A stretch of DNA of 64,000 bases from Haloarcula mannanilytica (lineage in GTDB: Archaea > Halobacteriota > Halobacteria > Halobacteriales > Haloarculaceae), in assembly GCF_005406125.1 (NCBI RefSeq), contig NZ_BIXZ01000001.1:496001-560000 (forward strand). Direction: 5' to 3'. Position 1 is the first letter of the stretch; each line of letters begins with the position of its first letter. The notes under the pieces were generated by a model that was not told the DNA's origin, ran no database searches, and was given only the letters and a program-made list of their open reading frames with translations. Positions 56,680-64,000 of the stretch are shown here, one piece after another. A program made the translations under genes and the position numbers.

Positions 56680-57750
56680 CTAATCGCTCGTTATCGTGTC
56701 TACGTCCGGCGTCCGCTCTGTTTCCATAGCTGTCTGGACTTTCCCGACGACGACGGTACAGACGTAGATGCCGACAGCGACGAGGACGATGACGCCGCCA
56801 GCGGTCGCGCCGCCGTAGTAGGCCAGGCCGATGCCCAGCAGGACGGCGAGTTCCGCGAGGACGATAGCGACGAGCAGCGACTCCGAAAAGCTCCGCGACA
56901 CTTGCGTCGCGCCGGCGACCGGCACGACCAGCATCGCCGCGACGAGGATGACGCCCATAATCTGCATCGCACCGACGACGACCAGCGCGGTCAGCATGAC
57001 CATGAGCCGGTTGTACCAGTCCACTGGGAGGCCGGCCACCTCGGCGGCCGTCTCGTCGAACGTGACGTACAGCAGTTGGTTCCGGGTGAGGCCGACGACG
57101 CCCACGATAATGCCGAACAGAACGAGCATGATGATGGCGTTCTCGGCCGACACCGTCGAGAGGTTCCCGAACAGGTACTGATTGATACCCACCGCGAGCC
57201 CGCCGGCGTTGAGGCTGATGAGGACCGTGCCGAGGGCGAATCCCGTCGACAAGACGATAGCCATCGACACGTCGTTGTAGGCGTCAGTCACCTCGGAGAT
57301 GAGTTCGATGAGTAGCGCCGCGATGATCGCCACCACGACGGCGGTGAGGTACGGCGAGATACCGAACTCGAAGACGCCGTTCAGGAAGAGTCCCACGGCG
57401 ACGCCGGCGAAGGCCGTATGCGCCAGCGCGTCGCCGATGAGCGCCAACTGTCGGTGGACCAGAAAGGTCCCGATGAGTGGCGCGATAACGCCGATACAGA
57501 GTCCGACGAGCAACGCCCGGTACATGAATGTGTAGTCGGGGTTGATGACATCAAACCCAGTCACGCCGTACAGTTGCCGCAACAGCCAGTACCAGGCTTC
57601 GAGGACGACCAGCAAGGCGTCGGACACTGCGCCGCCAACTGCAAGCGGTGCGGCAGCCGGGCTCGCTTCCGCCAGGACCACGGACGAAGCCACGTCGGCC
57701 GGCAGCATCCCGGCAAGGACCGTCAGAACTGCGAGAATATCGACAGTCAT
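56680..57750 (-). CDS. Mn/Zn ABC transporter permease
   Basis: A 356-aa ABC-3 permease. The core starts at FMYRALLVGLCIGVIAPLIGTFLVHRQLALIGDALAHTAFAGVAVGLFL (about 75-125), the family signature, and includes GINQYLFGNLSTVS, MQIMGVILVAAMLVVPVAGATQ and LGIGLAYYGGATAGGVIVL. The 70 residues ahead of the core are an unusual, partly hydrophobic N-terminal extension. Its ATG overlaps the ATPase stop by one base. Third gene of the importer operon (zurM homologue by synteny with Halobacterium). Confidence 0.94.
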   Translation of the reverse strand: MTVDILAVLTVLAGMLPADVASSVVLAEASPAAAPLAVGGAVSDALLVVLEAWYWLLRQLYGVTGFDVINPDYTFMYRALLVGLCIGVIAPLIGTFLVHRQLALIGDALAHTAFAGVAVGLFLNGVFEFGISPYLTAVVVAIIAALLIELISEVTDAYNDVSMAIVLSTGFALGTVLISLNAGGLAVGINQYLFGNLSTVSAENAIIMLVLFGIIVGVVGLTRNQLLYVTFDETAAEVAGLPVDWYNRLMVMLTALVVVGAMQIMGVILVAAMLVVPVAGATQVSRSFSESLLVAIVLAELAVLLGIGLAYYGGATAGGVIVLVAVGIYVCTVVVGKVQTAMETERTPDVDTITSD

Positions 57751-58547
57751 CAGTCCGCTCCCGTCGTCATTCCGGCTCCGAACGCTCGGGCTAGCGCCTC
57801 GCTGTCGGTGAACTCGTCGGTCGGTCCGTCGAAGTACACCTCGCGGTTGAGACAGATGACGCGCTGGGCGTGTTCGGTCACCGCTCCGAGGTCGTGTTCG
57901 ATGAGCAAGACCGTAATGCCGCCTGCATTCAGCGACGCCAGCAGGTCGTAGAAGGCGTCGACGGATTCGGTGTCAACGCCGACCGTCGGTTCATCCAGCA
58001 CGAGCAGTTCGGCCTCGCCGGCCAGCGCTCTCGCGATGAACGCCCGCTGTCGCTGCCCGCCGGAGAGCTGTGTTATCCGGCGGTCGGCGAAGGCAGTCAT
58101 GCCGACCGTCTCCAGCGCCTGGTCGACGGCGCGCCAGTCTCCCTCGGACAGGCGACCGAAGCCGACGTGGGGGAACCGACCCATCTTGACGACTTCCCGA
58201 ACAGTGATTGGCATGTCCTTGCTCGCGCTGGCCTGCTGGGCGACGTAGCCGATTCGCGTCCCGTCGTCGAAGGCTGTCGCGGGTTCGCCGAACAGTCGAG
58301 CGGTGCCGCTGTCCGGTTCAAGCAGGCCGAGCAGCAACTGCATGAGCGTCGACTTGCCCGACCCGTTCGGTCCCACAACGGCCACGTACTCGCCGGCGTC
58401 GATACTGAATGAGATGTCCTCGACCACGGGCGTCGCGGTGTAGCCGAAACGCACGTCGTTGAGGTGGACGACCGCCCCGCCGGTGTCGGCTGTACCGGCG
58501 GCGTCGTCGGCCTGTGCTCCGTCCGCTGTAGAGTCCTGTGATTGCAT
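57750..58547 (-). CDS. Mn/Zn ABC transporter ATP-binding protein
   Basis: A 265-aa nucleotide-binding subunit. An acidic leader of 25 residues precedes VHLNDVRFGYTATPVVEDISF. Walker A GPNGSGKSTLMQ, Q-loop IGYVAQQASASKDMPITVREVV, signature QLSGGQRQRAFIARAL, Walker B LLVLDEPTVGVD and switch His in VLLIEHDLGAV are canonical. The gene lies one base after the binding-protein stop and overlaps the permease start, so all three are translated from one mRNA. Second gene of the importer operon (zurA homologue). Confidence 0.95.
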   Translation of the reverse strand: MQSQDSTADGAQADDAAGTADTGGAVVHLNDVRFGYTATPVVEDISFSIDAGEYVAVVGPNGSGKSTLMQLLLGLLEPDSGTARLFGEPATAFDDGTRIGYVAQQASASKDMPITVREVVKMGRFPHVGFGRLSEGDWRAVDQALETVGMTAFADRRITQLSGGQRQRAFIARALAGEAELLVLDEPTVGVDTESVDAFYDLLASLNAGGITVLLIEHDLGAVTEHAQRVICLNREVYFDGPTDEFTDSEALARAFGAGMTTGAD

Positions 58548-58548
58548 T

Positions 58549-59628
58549 CTATTCGAAGTTCCGCCATTGCTCGTTCCAGCCCTCGGGACCGGCTTCCTCG
58601 GGTGACTTGGTCCCCAGGACGACCTGGAACGTGGGCATGTTGATGTTGTACGCGATTTCCTCGTAGCCCCAGTCGTTCTCGACCCACTCCTCGCGGACGC
58701 CGGCGTAGGGCGTCACCGGGTAGTAGGCCTCGACCGGCGTTTCGGCGAGCAACTGTTTTGCTGGCTTCCGGGTCTCGAACACGCCAGCCCCGATGTACCG
58801 GATGTCGTTGTCCTCGATGACTGTCTTCGCCTCGGTGATATCCGAGGGCTTCACATCGCCGCTGGCCGCGAGGTTGACCACGAGCGGGCGCATCTGGACA
58901 CCGTACCGTGATCCGATGTACTGGAAGGCGTTGTGCGCCGCAAGTTGGACGACGTTCCGGTCGGCCCGGTCGAAAATCGCTGCGTAGTCCGCGTCGATTC
59001 GGTCGAGGACATCGGATTTGTACGTCTCGGCGTTGTCCCGGAGAGTTTCTTCGGCGTCCGGTGCCAGCGCGACCAGGCCGTCGGCGATGTTGTCGACCGA
59101 CTGTTTCGCGCGCTGTGGGTCGAGCCAGAAGTGCGGGTCTCTGCCGCGTTTCTCGCCGACTCCTTCCTCGTCGCGGTCCAGGCTCGCCGCGAGCGTTTCG
59201 AGTTCGATGCCCTCCCGGACGTTGATAAGGTCTGTATCCACATCGTCGTCTTCGAGCGTCTGAATCGCCCGGTCAGCCCACGGCTGGAAGTCCGGGCCGA
59301 CGTGGATGAACGCATCCGCGTCGATGATCTCCCGCGTGATGCTCGCGTCCGGCTCCCAGCCGTGGCCGTGCAGGCCGGTCGGGATGAGATTCTTGACTGT
59401 TATCGGCGTCCCGCGTGTGACCTCACGAGCGAAGTCGTAGAAACTGAAGAAGGACGCGACCGCGACCGGCCCGTCCGCGCCGCTTGCGCTGTCGTCGCTT
59501 GTAGACGCTTCGGCCCCACCGCCGGTCAGGCAGCCGGCGAACCCGGACGCAAGCGCTCCCGCACCGCCAGCGAGTGCCTGCCTGCGGGTGAGTCCTCGCG
59601 ACGGCTCGCCGTAGGATTCGATATTCAT
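58549..59628 (-). CDS. Mn/Zn ABC transporter substrate-binding lipoprotein
   Basis: A 359-aa cluster A-I (ZnuA/PsaA-type) binding protein. The N-terminus has a Tat motif (TRRQALAGGAG) and lipobox (FAGC) before a Gly/Ser linker. Metal ligands are expected in PTGLHGHGWEPD (His), FIHVGPDFQPW (His), QLAAHNAFQYI (His) and a later Asp/Glu; DPHFWLDPQRAKQSV is the family signature. There is no long His-rich loop, which favours Mn over Zn (inference). ATG 59628 starts the operon behind a minus-strand TATA near 59660 and the ATTAGA-type operator at 59670-59697. Confidence 0.94.
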   Translation of the reverse strand: MNIESYGEPSRGLTRRQALAGGAGALASGFAGCLTGGGAEASTSDDSASGADGPVAVASFFSFYDFAREVTRGTPITVKNLIPTGLHGHGWEPDASITREIIDADAFIHVGPDFQPWADRAIQTLEDDDVDTDLINVREGIELETLAASLDRDEEGVGEKRGRDPHFWLDPQRAKQSVDNIADGLVALAPDAEETLRDNAETYKSDVLDRIDADYAAIFDRADRNVVQLAAHNAFQYIGSRYGVQMRPLVVNLAASGDVKPSDITEAKTVIEDNDIRYIGAGVFETRKPAKQLLAETPVEAYYPVTPYAGVREEWVENDWGYEEIAYNINMPTFQVVLGTKSPEEAGPEGWNEQWRNFE

Positions 59629-59669
59629 TATGTGTGAATTGCTATCGCAGAAGTATATAGTTGTTAGCA

Positions 59670-59697
59670 TCTAATACTATAATTAGACTAATCTAAT
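59670..59697. promoter_or_regulatory. DtxR/SirR-type operator with three half-sites ahead of the importer operon
   Basis: TCTAAT (59670-59675), ATTAGA (59682-59687) and TCTAAT (59692-59697). The last two form the same ATTAGA-N4-TCTAAT palindrome found before sirR. A minus-strand TATATA (about 59655-59660) lies between it and the start codon, so binding is upstream or over the BRE. Confidence 0.8.
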
Positions 59698-59785
59698 CTA
59701 GTTCGCTGTTCGGACCCGATACTTCGGACGAACCACAGACACGGGCGGACATAACGCATAAGCCGGCGCTCGAAGTTGGTCCGAT

Positions 59786-60376
59786 ATGCCCGGACTCGAC
59801 GACACCGACCACGAGATTCTCCAACTCCTCCTCGAAGACGCCAGACGGCCCTACAGCGACATCGCTGAGCGGGTGGACCTCTCGCCACCGGCGGTCTCCG
59901 ACCGCGTCGACCGGCTCTCGGAAATGGGATTGATACAGGGATTTACCGTCGATATCGACCGCTCGCTGCTGCAGGCCGGCGTGCCGGTCCTGATAGAGGT
60001 CGATGCGAAACCGGGGCGGGCCGCAGACATCGCGTCGTCGGTCAATGACGCCGACACTGTCGAGCGGGTCTATCGGACCGCCAGCGGCCGAGTGGTTCTG
60101 GTGGCGACTGTCCCCCAGTCCGATGCAAGCGAACTCCTGGCCGAACACGTCGACCTCGACGGCGTGGACCGCTACGAGGTCCGGCTAATCGCGGACAGCG
60201 AGTGGACCGCCGGGCTGGGCGGGGCGGAGTTCGCGCCCGATTGTGCGGAGTGTGGCAACACAGTCGACGAGGAGGGCGAGCAGCGCACGCTCGACGGTGA
60301 GCGGTACTACTTCTGCTGTGGCTCCTGTGCAGAGCGGTTCGTCGATCAGTACGAGTCACTGAAAGACGGGGCCTGA
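59786..60376 (+). CDS. Lrp/AsnC-family regulator with TRASH metal-sensing domain
   Basis: A 196-aa regulator. Lrp helix-turn-helix LDDTDHEILQLLLEDARRPYSDIAERVDLSPPAVSDRVDRL (3-44) and effector domain to about residue 140 are followed by a C-terminal TRASH module: Cys153, Cys156, Cys177, Cys178, Cys181 (C156-x20-C177-x3-C181 spacing), which binds Cu or Zn. In Halobacterium the equivalent (VNG1179C) is required for induction of the neighbouring copper ATPase. The same synteny here, 129 bp before copA on the same strand, supports copper sensing. Confidence 0.93.
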   Translation: MPGLDDTDHEILQLLLEDARRPYSDIAERVDLSPPAVSDRVDRLSEMGLIQGFTVDIDRSLLQAGVPVLIEVDAKPGRAADIASSVNDADTVERVYRTASGRVVLVATVPQSDASELLAEHVDLDGVDRYEVRLIADSEWTAGLGGAEFAPDCAECGNTVDEEGEQRTLDGERYYFCCGSCAERFVDQYESLKDGA

Positions 60377-60505
60377 GCTGTGACTATCGCTTTGGATTGA
60401 TTAGTTCTTAGAAGTCTGCCCTCGGATTCAAACGGAATGTCTGATTTCGCCTTTCGAATTAAAGGGACAAACCGCATGAACGGGGGAGCCGTATAACAAG
60501 ACAAG

Positions 60506-63145
60506 ATGAGTAACCGGACCACTCGGCTCGAACTGACGGGGATGAGCTGTGCCAACTGCGCGAGCACGATTGAGGAGTCGGTGGGCCAACTCGACGGCGT
60601 CGCGTCCGTCGACGCGAACTACGCCACCGACGAGGGGAGCGTCGAGTACGACCCCGACGTGGTGACGCTTTCCGACATCGTCGCCGCCGTTCGAGACGCC
60701 GGCTACGACGTGGCGACGGAGACAGTGACCATCGGCATCACAGACATGTCGTGTGCGAACTGCGCAGACACCAACGAGGAGGCGCTCGAAGGGACCGCGG
60801 GCGTCATCGAAGCCGACGTGAACTACGCCACCGATGAGGGCCAGGTCACCTACAACCCGGCCGACGTGTCGCGCTCGGACCTCTACGACGCTATCGAGTC
60901 CGCCGGCTACACGCCAGTGAGGGAGGACGGTAGTGGCGGAAGCGGCGACGGCGGAAGTGACGGCGACACTGGCAGCGAACAGTCCGGCGCTGACCGCCGC
61001 GCCGCCGCGCGAAACGAGGAAACGCGCAGACAACTCCGTCTCACGCTTTTCGGTGCAGTGTTCTCGGCCCCGCTCCTGCTGTTCATGGCCGACCACCTGT
61101 TCTCGCTCGGTCTCATCCGTGATACGATTCTGGGAGTGCCACAGGGCTGGGTCGCGTTCGCGCTGGCGACGCCGGTCCAGATGCTGCTTGGCAAGCCCTT
61201 CTACGAGAACTCCTACAAGGCGCTGGTCAACAACGGCCGGGCCAACATGGACGTGCTCATCGCGCTTGGTTCCTCGACGGCGTACGTCTATTCCGTGGCC
61301 GCGCTGGCCGGGCTCATCGCGAGCACGGGGCTGTACTTCGATACGGCCGCGCTGATTCTCGTGTTCATCACGCTCGGGAACTACCTCGAAGCCCGCTCGA
61401 AGAGCCAGGCCGGGGCCGCCATCCAGCAGCTGCTTGAGATGGAGGCCGATACGGCGACGGTCGTCCGCGACGACGGCAGCGAGGAAGAAATCCCGGTCGA
61501 TGAGGTCGAGGTCGGCGACCGACTGAAAGTCCGACCGGGCGAGAAGATTCCGACGGACGGCGTCGTCGTGGACGGCGACTCGGCGGTCGACGAGTCGATG
61601 GTGACTGGCGAGTCCGTCCCGGTCGAGAAAGGCGAGGGCGACGAGGTCATCGGCTCGACGGTGAACCAGAACGGCGTCCTCGAAATCGAGGCGACGAAGG
61701 TCGGTTCGGAGACGGCCATCCAGCAGATCGCCGAACGGGTCCGGCAGGCCCAGTCCCGCCAGCCCGACATCCAGAACGTCGCCGACCGCATCTCGGCGTA
61801 CTTCGTCCCGGCGGTCATCGGCAACGCCGTCCTCTGGGCGGTGCTGTGGGCGTTCGCGCCGGAGACGCTGGCCGCCGTCGTCGACACGCTCCCGCTGTGG
61901 GGGCTGGCCGCGGGCGGCCCGGCCGGCGTTGGCGTGAGCGAGTTCGCCGTCGTCGTCTTCGCCTCGGCCGTCCTGATTGCCTGTCCCTGTGCGCTGGGGC
62001 TGGCGACGCCCGCCGCGACGATGGTCGGGACGGCTATCGGCGCGCGCAACGGCGTCCTGTTCAAGGGCGGTGACATACTCGAACGCGTCCACGAGGTCGA
62101 CACCGTCGTCTTCGACAAGACGGGGACGCTGACGAAAGGCGAGATGGAACTCACAGATGTAGAAGTCGTCGGCCCGGCCGCCGACGGCGGAACGCTCAAG
62201 CCCGAGCGCGAACTGACCGCGGAGTTCGTCCTCGAAGTCGCCGCCAGCGCCGAACACGCCAGCGAGCATCCGCTGGCCGAGGCCATCGTCGAGGGCGCAC
62301 GCGACCGCGGCATCGAAGTCGAGGACCCCGAGGCGTTCGAGAACGTCCCCGGCCAGGGCGTGAAAGCGACGACGCGCCACGGCCGCGTTCTCGTCGGCAA
62401 CCGGAAACTGCTGTCCGAGGCCGGCGTCGACATCGAACCGGCGGAGGACCGGATGGACACGCTCGAACGCGAGGGCAAGACGGCGATGCTGGTCGCACTG
62501 GCTGACGAGGCCGAAGAAGACAGCGACGGCGAACCGAACTACCGCCTCATCGGCGTCGTCGCCGACGCCGACACGGTCAAGGAGTCCGCGAAGGCAGCCG
62601 TCAGCGGCCTGCGCGAGCGCGGCCTCGGCGTCTGGCTCATCACCGGCGACAACGAGCGTACAGCCCGCGCCGTCGCCGAAGAAGTCGGTATCGACCCCGA
62701 CAACGTGATGGCCGACGTACTCCCCGAGGACAAGGCCGACGCCGTCGACGAACTCCAGAGCGACGGCGACCAGGCGATGATGGTCGGCGACGGCGTCAAC
62801 GACGCGCCCGCGCTGGCTGCCGCAAGCGTCGGCTGTGCCATCGGTTCGGGGACCGACGTGGCAATTGAGGCCGGCGACGTGACGCTGCTTCGGGACGACC
62901 CCGCGGACGTGGTGAAGGCCATCCGAATCTCCGAGGCGACGCTCCGGAAGATCAAGCAGAACCTCTTCTGGGCGCTCGGGTACAACACCGTGATGATTCC
63001 GCTGGCCTCGCTGGGCCTGCTTCAGCCGGCGCTGGCCGCCGCCGCGATGGCTGCCTCGTCCGTGTCTGTGCTCGCAAACAGCCTCGCGTTCCGCCAGTAC
63101 ACCCCGGATTCGGCGTATCGCCTGCTCGGCTTCCTCCGTCGCTGA
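60506..63145 (+). CDS. copA: Copper-exporting P1B-type ATPase
   Basis: An 879-aa P-type ATPase. Two N-terminal HMA domains carry MSCANC (Cys15/Cys18 and Cys83/Cys86), joined to the core by a Gly/Ser/Asp-rich linker (about 135-165). Eight membrane helices are expected; the transport site is Cys493-Pro-Cys495 in [15 protein letters not shown] (A domain), DKTGT with phosphorylated Asp537, HP in SEHPLAEAI, and [10 protein letters not shown] complete the cycle. The CPC motif assigns Cu+. It is expected to be induced by the TRASH-Lrp regulator upstream. A 650-aa open frame on the opposite strand is a codon-bias artefact. Confidence 0.96.
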   Translation: MSNRTTRLELTGMSCANCASTIEESVGQLDGVASVDANYATDEGSVEYDPDVVTLSDIVAAVRDAGYDVATETVTIGITDMSCANCADTNEEALEGTAGVIEADVNYATDEGQVTYNPADVSRSDLYDAIESAGYTPVREDGSGGSGDGGSDGDTGSEQSGADRRAAARNEETRRQLRLTLFGAVFSAPLLLFMADHLFSLGLIRDTILGVPQGWVAFALATPVQMLLGKPFYENSYKALVNNGRANMDVLIALGSSTAYVYSVAALAGLIASTGLYFDTAALILVFITLGNYLEARSKSQAGAAIQQLLEMEADTATVVRDDGSEEEIPVDEVEVGDRLKVRPGEKIPTDGVVVDGDSAVDESMVTGESVPVEKGEGDEVIGSTVNQNGVLEIEATKVGSETAIQQIAERVRQAQSRQPDIQNVADRISAYFVPAVIGNAVLWAVLWAFAPETLAAVVDTLPLWGLAAGGPAGVGVSEFAVVVFASAVLIACPCALGLATPAATMVGTAIGARNGVLFKGGDILERVHEVDTVVFDKTGTLTKGEMELTDVEVVGPAADGGTLKPERELTAEFVLEVAASAEHASEHPLAEAIVEGARDRGIEVEDPEAFENVPGQGVKATTRHGRVLVGNRKLLSEAGVDIEPAEDRMDTLEREGKTAMLVALADEAEEDSDGEPNYRLIGVVADADTVKESAKAAVSGLRERGLGVWLITGDNERTARAVAEEVGIDPDNVMADVLPEDKADAVDELQSDGDQAMMVGDGVNDAPALAAASVGCAIGSGTDVAIEAGDVTLLRDDPADVVKAIRISEATLRKIKQNLFWALGYNTVMIPLASLGLLQPALAAAAMAASSVSVLANSLAFRQYTPDSAYRLLGFLRR

Positions 63146-63188
63146 GCGGGCACCGTCTCCAGCAGACTCATTTGTCGCCGGGCCTCAC

Positions 63189-64000
63189 GTGCCGACAGTG
63201 ACTGCCGAGGAGCGTGTCGCCGACGAGCCGACGGGACAGCCAGTGTCACAGCCGGCGGGGATCGGCGTCCGACTTCGTGCCCTCTGGCGCGCGCTGGTCA
63301 TCGTCTGGCAGTTCGTCCCCCTGCTCTGGCAGTGGGGCCGGGACCGGAAGCGGTTCCTCCTGTTCGGTCGGTCTCGCACAGTTGCGCCGGAGACCCGAAC
63401 CAGGCGCGCACGCTATCTGAAGGACACCTTCGTCGACCTCGGCCCGGCGTTCATCAAATTCGGGCAGATGCTGTCCACGCGGCCCGACGCGCTGCCGCGT
63501 GCCTACGTCGAGGTGCTATCAGAGCTACAGGACAACGTCCCGCCGGATGCGTGGGCGACTATCGAACCAGTCATCGAGCAGGAACTCGGCGACGACATCG
63601 ACGCGCTGTTCGAGGAGTTCGACACGACGGCGATTTCTGGGGCTTCGCTGGGGCAGGTGTACGAAGCGCGGATCGACGGCCAGCGGGTCGCCGTGAAAGT
63701 GCTGCGGCCCAACATCAGAACACGCGTCGAGTCCGACCTTCGGGTGCTGTCGACGCTGCTGCCGATACTCACCTACGGCGCGGACCCGGGCCAGGCGTTC
63801 ACGCTGGAGAACCTCACCGAAGAGTTCGCGGCGACGGTCCGCCGGGAGATGGACTACGGCCACGAAGCGCGGATGCTCCGGGAGATTGGCGACAACTTCG
63901 CAAACGACGACGATGTCGCCATCCCGGATGTCGTCCAGAGCCACTCGACGGACCGCGTGCTGACGATGACGTATCTCGACGGGGTGAAAATCGACGACGT
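63189..64000 (+). CDS. UbiB/ABC1/AarF-family atypical kinase, 3'-truncated by window edge
   Basis: The frame is open from GTG 63189 (an alternative GTG lies at 63198) to the window end, 270 codons seen. Diagnostic motifs: KDTFVDLGPAFIKFGQMLSTRPDALP (KxGQ motif in the N-terminal extension), ISGASLGQVYEARIDGQRVAVKVLRPNI (Ala-rich nucleotide loop and Lys), and FAATVRREMDYGHEARM (ExD motif). Such kinases act in isoprenoid-quinone synthesis and membrane lipid homeostasis. The C-terminal lobe and probable membrane helices are outside the window. Confidence 0.92.
   Translation, partial: MPTVTAEERVADEPTGQPVSQPAGIGVRLRALWRALVIVWQFVPLLWQWGRDRKRFLLFGRSRTVAPETRTRRARYLKDTFVDLGPAFIKFGQMLSTRPDALPRAYVEVLSELQDNVPPDAWATIEPVIEQELGDDIDALFEEFDTTAISGASLGQVYEARIDGQRVAVKVLRPNIRTRVESDLRVLSTLLPILTYGADPGQAFTLENLTEEFAATVRREMDYGHEARMLREIGDNFANDDDVAIPDVVQSHSTDRVLTMTYLDGVKIDD

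Noticed and set aside
60428-62380. 650-aa open frame antisense to copA
   Set aside because: It overlaps a gene with every P-type ATPase motif; long antisense frames are common in GC-rich haloarchaeal DNA. The translation has Arg-rich low-quality composition and no motif.

Overview
The window is about 62% G+C. It shows acidic, Asp/Glu-rich proteins, GTG/TTG starts, TATA boxes 25-35 nt ahead of nearly leaderless genes, and archaeal markers: AglB, a proteasome beta subunit, topoisomerase VI, a VirB11/PilB-type pilus motor and a Lrp-TRASH regulator. Together these point to a haloarchaeon, most likely Haloarcula or a close relative (inferred from gene content and protein style, not from a search). 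I see no tRNA, rRNA, CRISPR array or intact insertion sequence. The region is mostly chromosomal core, with two small structured or duplicated DNA features of mobile-element character.

Layout. 1-9.7 kb: the 3' part of aglB (N-glycosylation), a methyltransferase, a hotdog thioesterase, a PadR regulator, a TraB-like protein overlapping a site-2-type membrane protease, purM, an HTH-CBS regulator and a DUF555/UPF0212 protein. 10-13.8 kb: psmB, then a phosphohexomutase-family enzyme followed by cdd and udp (pyrimidine nucleoside salvage). 14-19 kb: NDH-2-like dehydrogenase, Rrf2-like regulator, sugar-nucleotide epimerase, arginase and a ferredoxin-reductase-like flavoprotein. 19-27 kb: the gyrB-gyrA operon divergent from top6B-top6A, so both type II topoisomerases share one 139-bp promoter region. 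27-36.3 kb: DoxX protein, metallo-beta-lactamase-fold hydrolase, ATP-dependent DNA ligase, a pilB-pilC operon and a sirtuin. 36.5-42 kb: sucC-sucD, two histidine kinases and a zinc-finger protein. 42-46 kb: an ABC-2 exporter operon in which one permease carries a PrsW-like C-terminus. 46-55 kb: aldo/keto reductase, macrodomain protein, two tandem DUF2071 paralogues, a hybrid kinase, HAD phosphatase, DJ-1/PfpI protein, DUF2082 zinc ribbon and a Tat-lipoprotein PQQ-type sugar dehydrogenase. 55-64 kb: metal homeostasis, followed by the start of a UbiB/ABC1 kinase.

How the genes work together. The last 9 kb is the clearest functional unit. A DtxR/SirR-type regulator is translationally coupled to a TMEM165/GDT1-like putative Mn exporter. 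Convergent to them is a complete Mn/Zn ABC importer. The same ATTAGA-N4-TCTAAT palindrome lies ahead of both the regulator and the importer, which implies one regulon. Directly next to this is a Lrp-TRASH sensor followed by its likely target, a two-HMA copper P-type ATPase.

Most unusual items: a perfect 61-bp duplication of the 3' end of sucD flanking about 250 bp of non-coding DNA; an 82-bp near-complete foldback element; the ABC-permease/PrsW fusion; a tandemly duplicated helical module inside an enlarged Top6B; three regularly spaced ACAC-N8-GTGT palindromes; and the overlapping TraB/site-2-protease pair.
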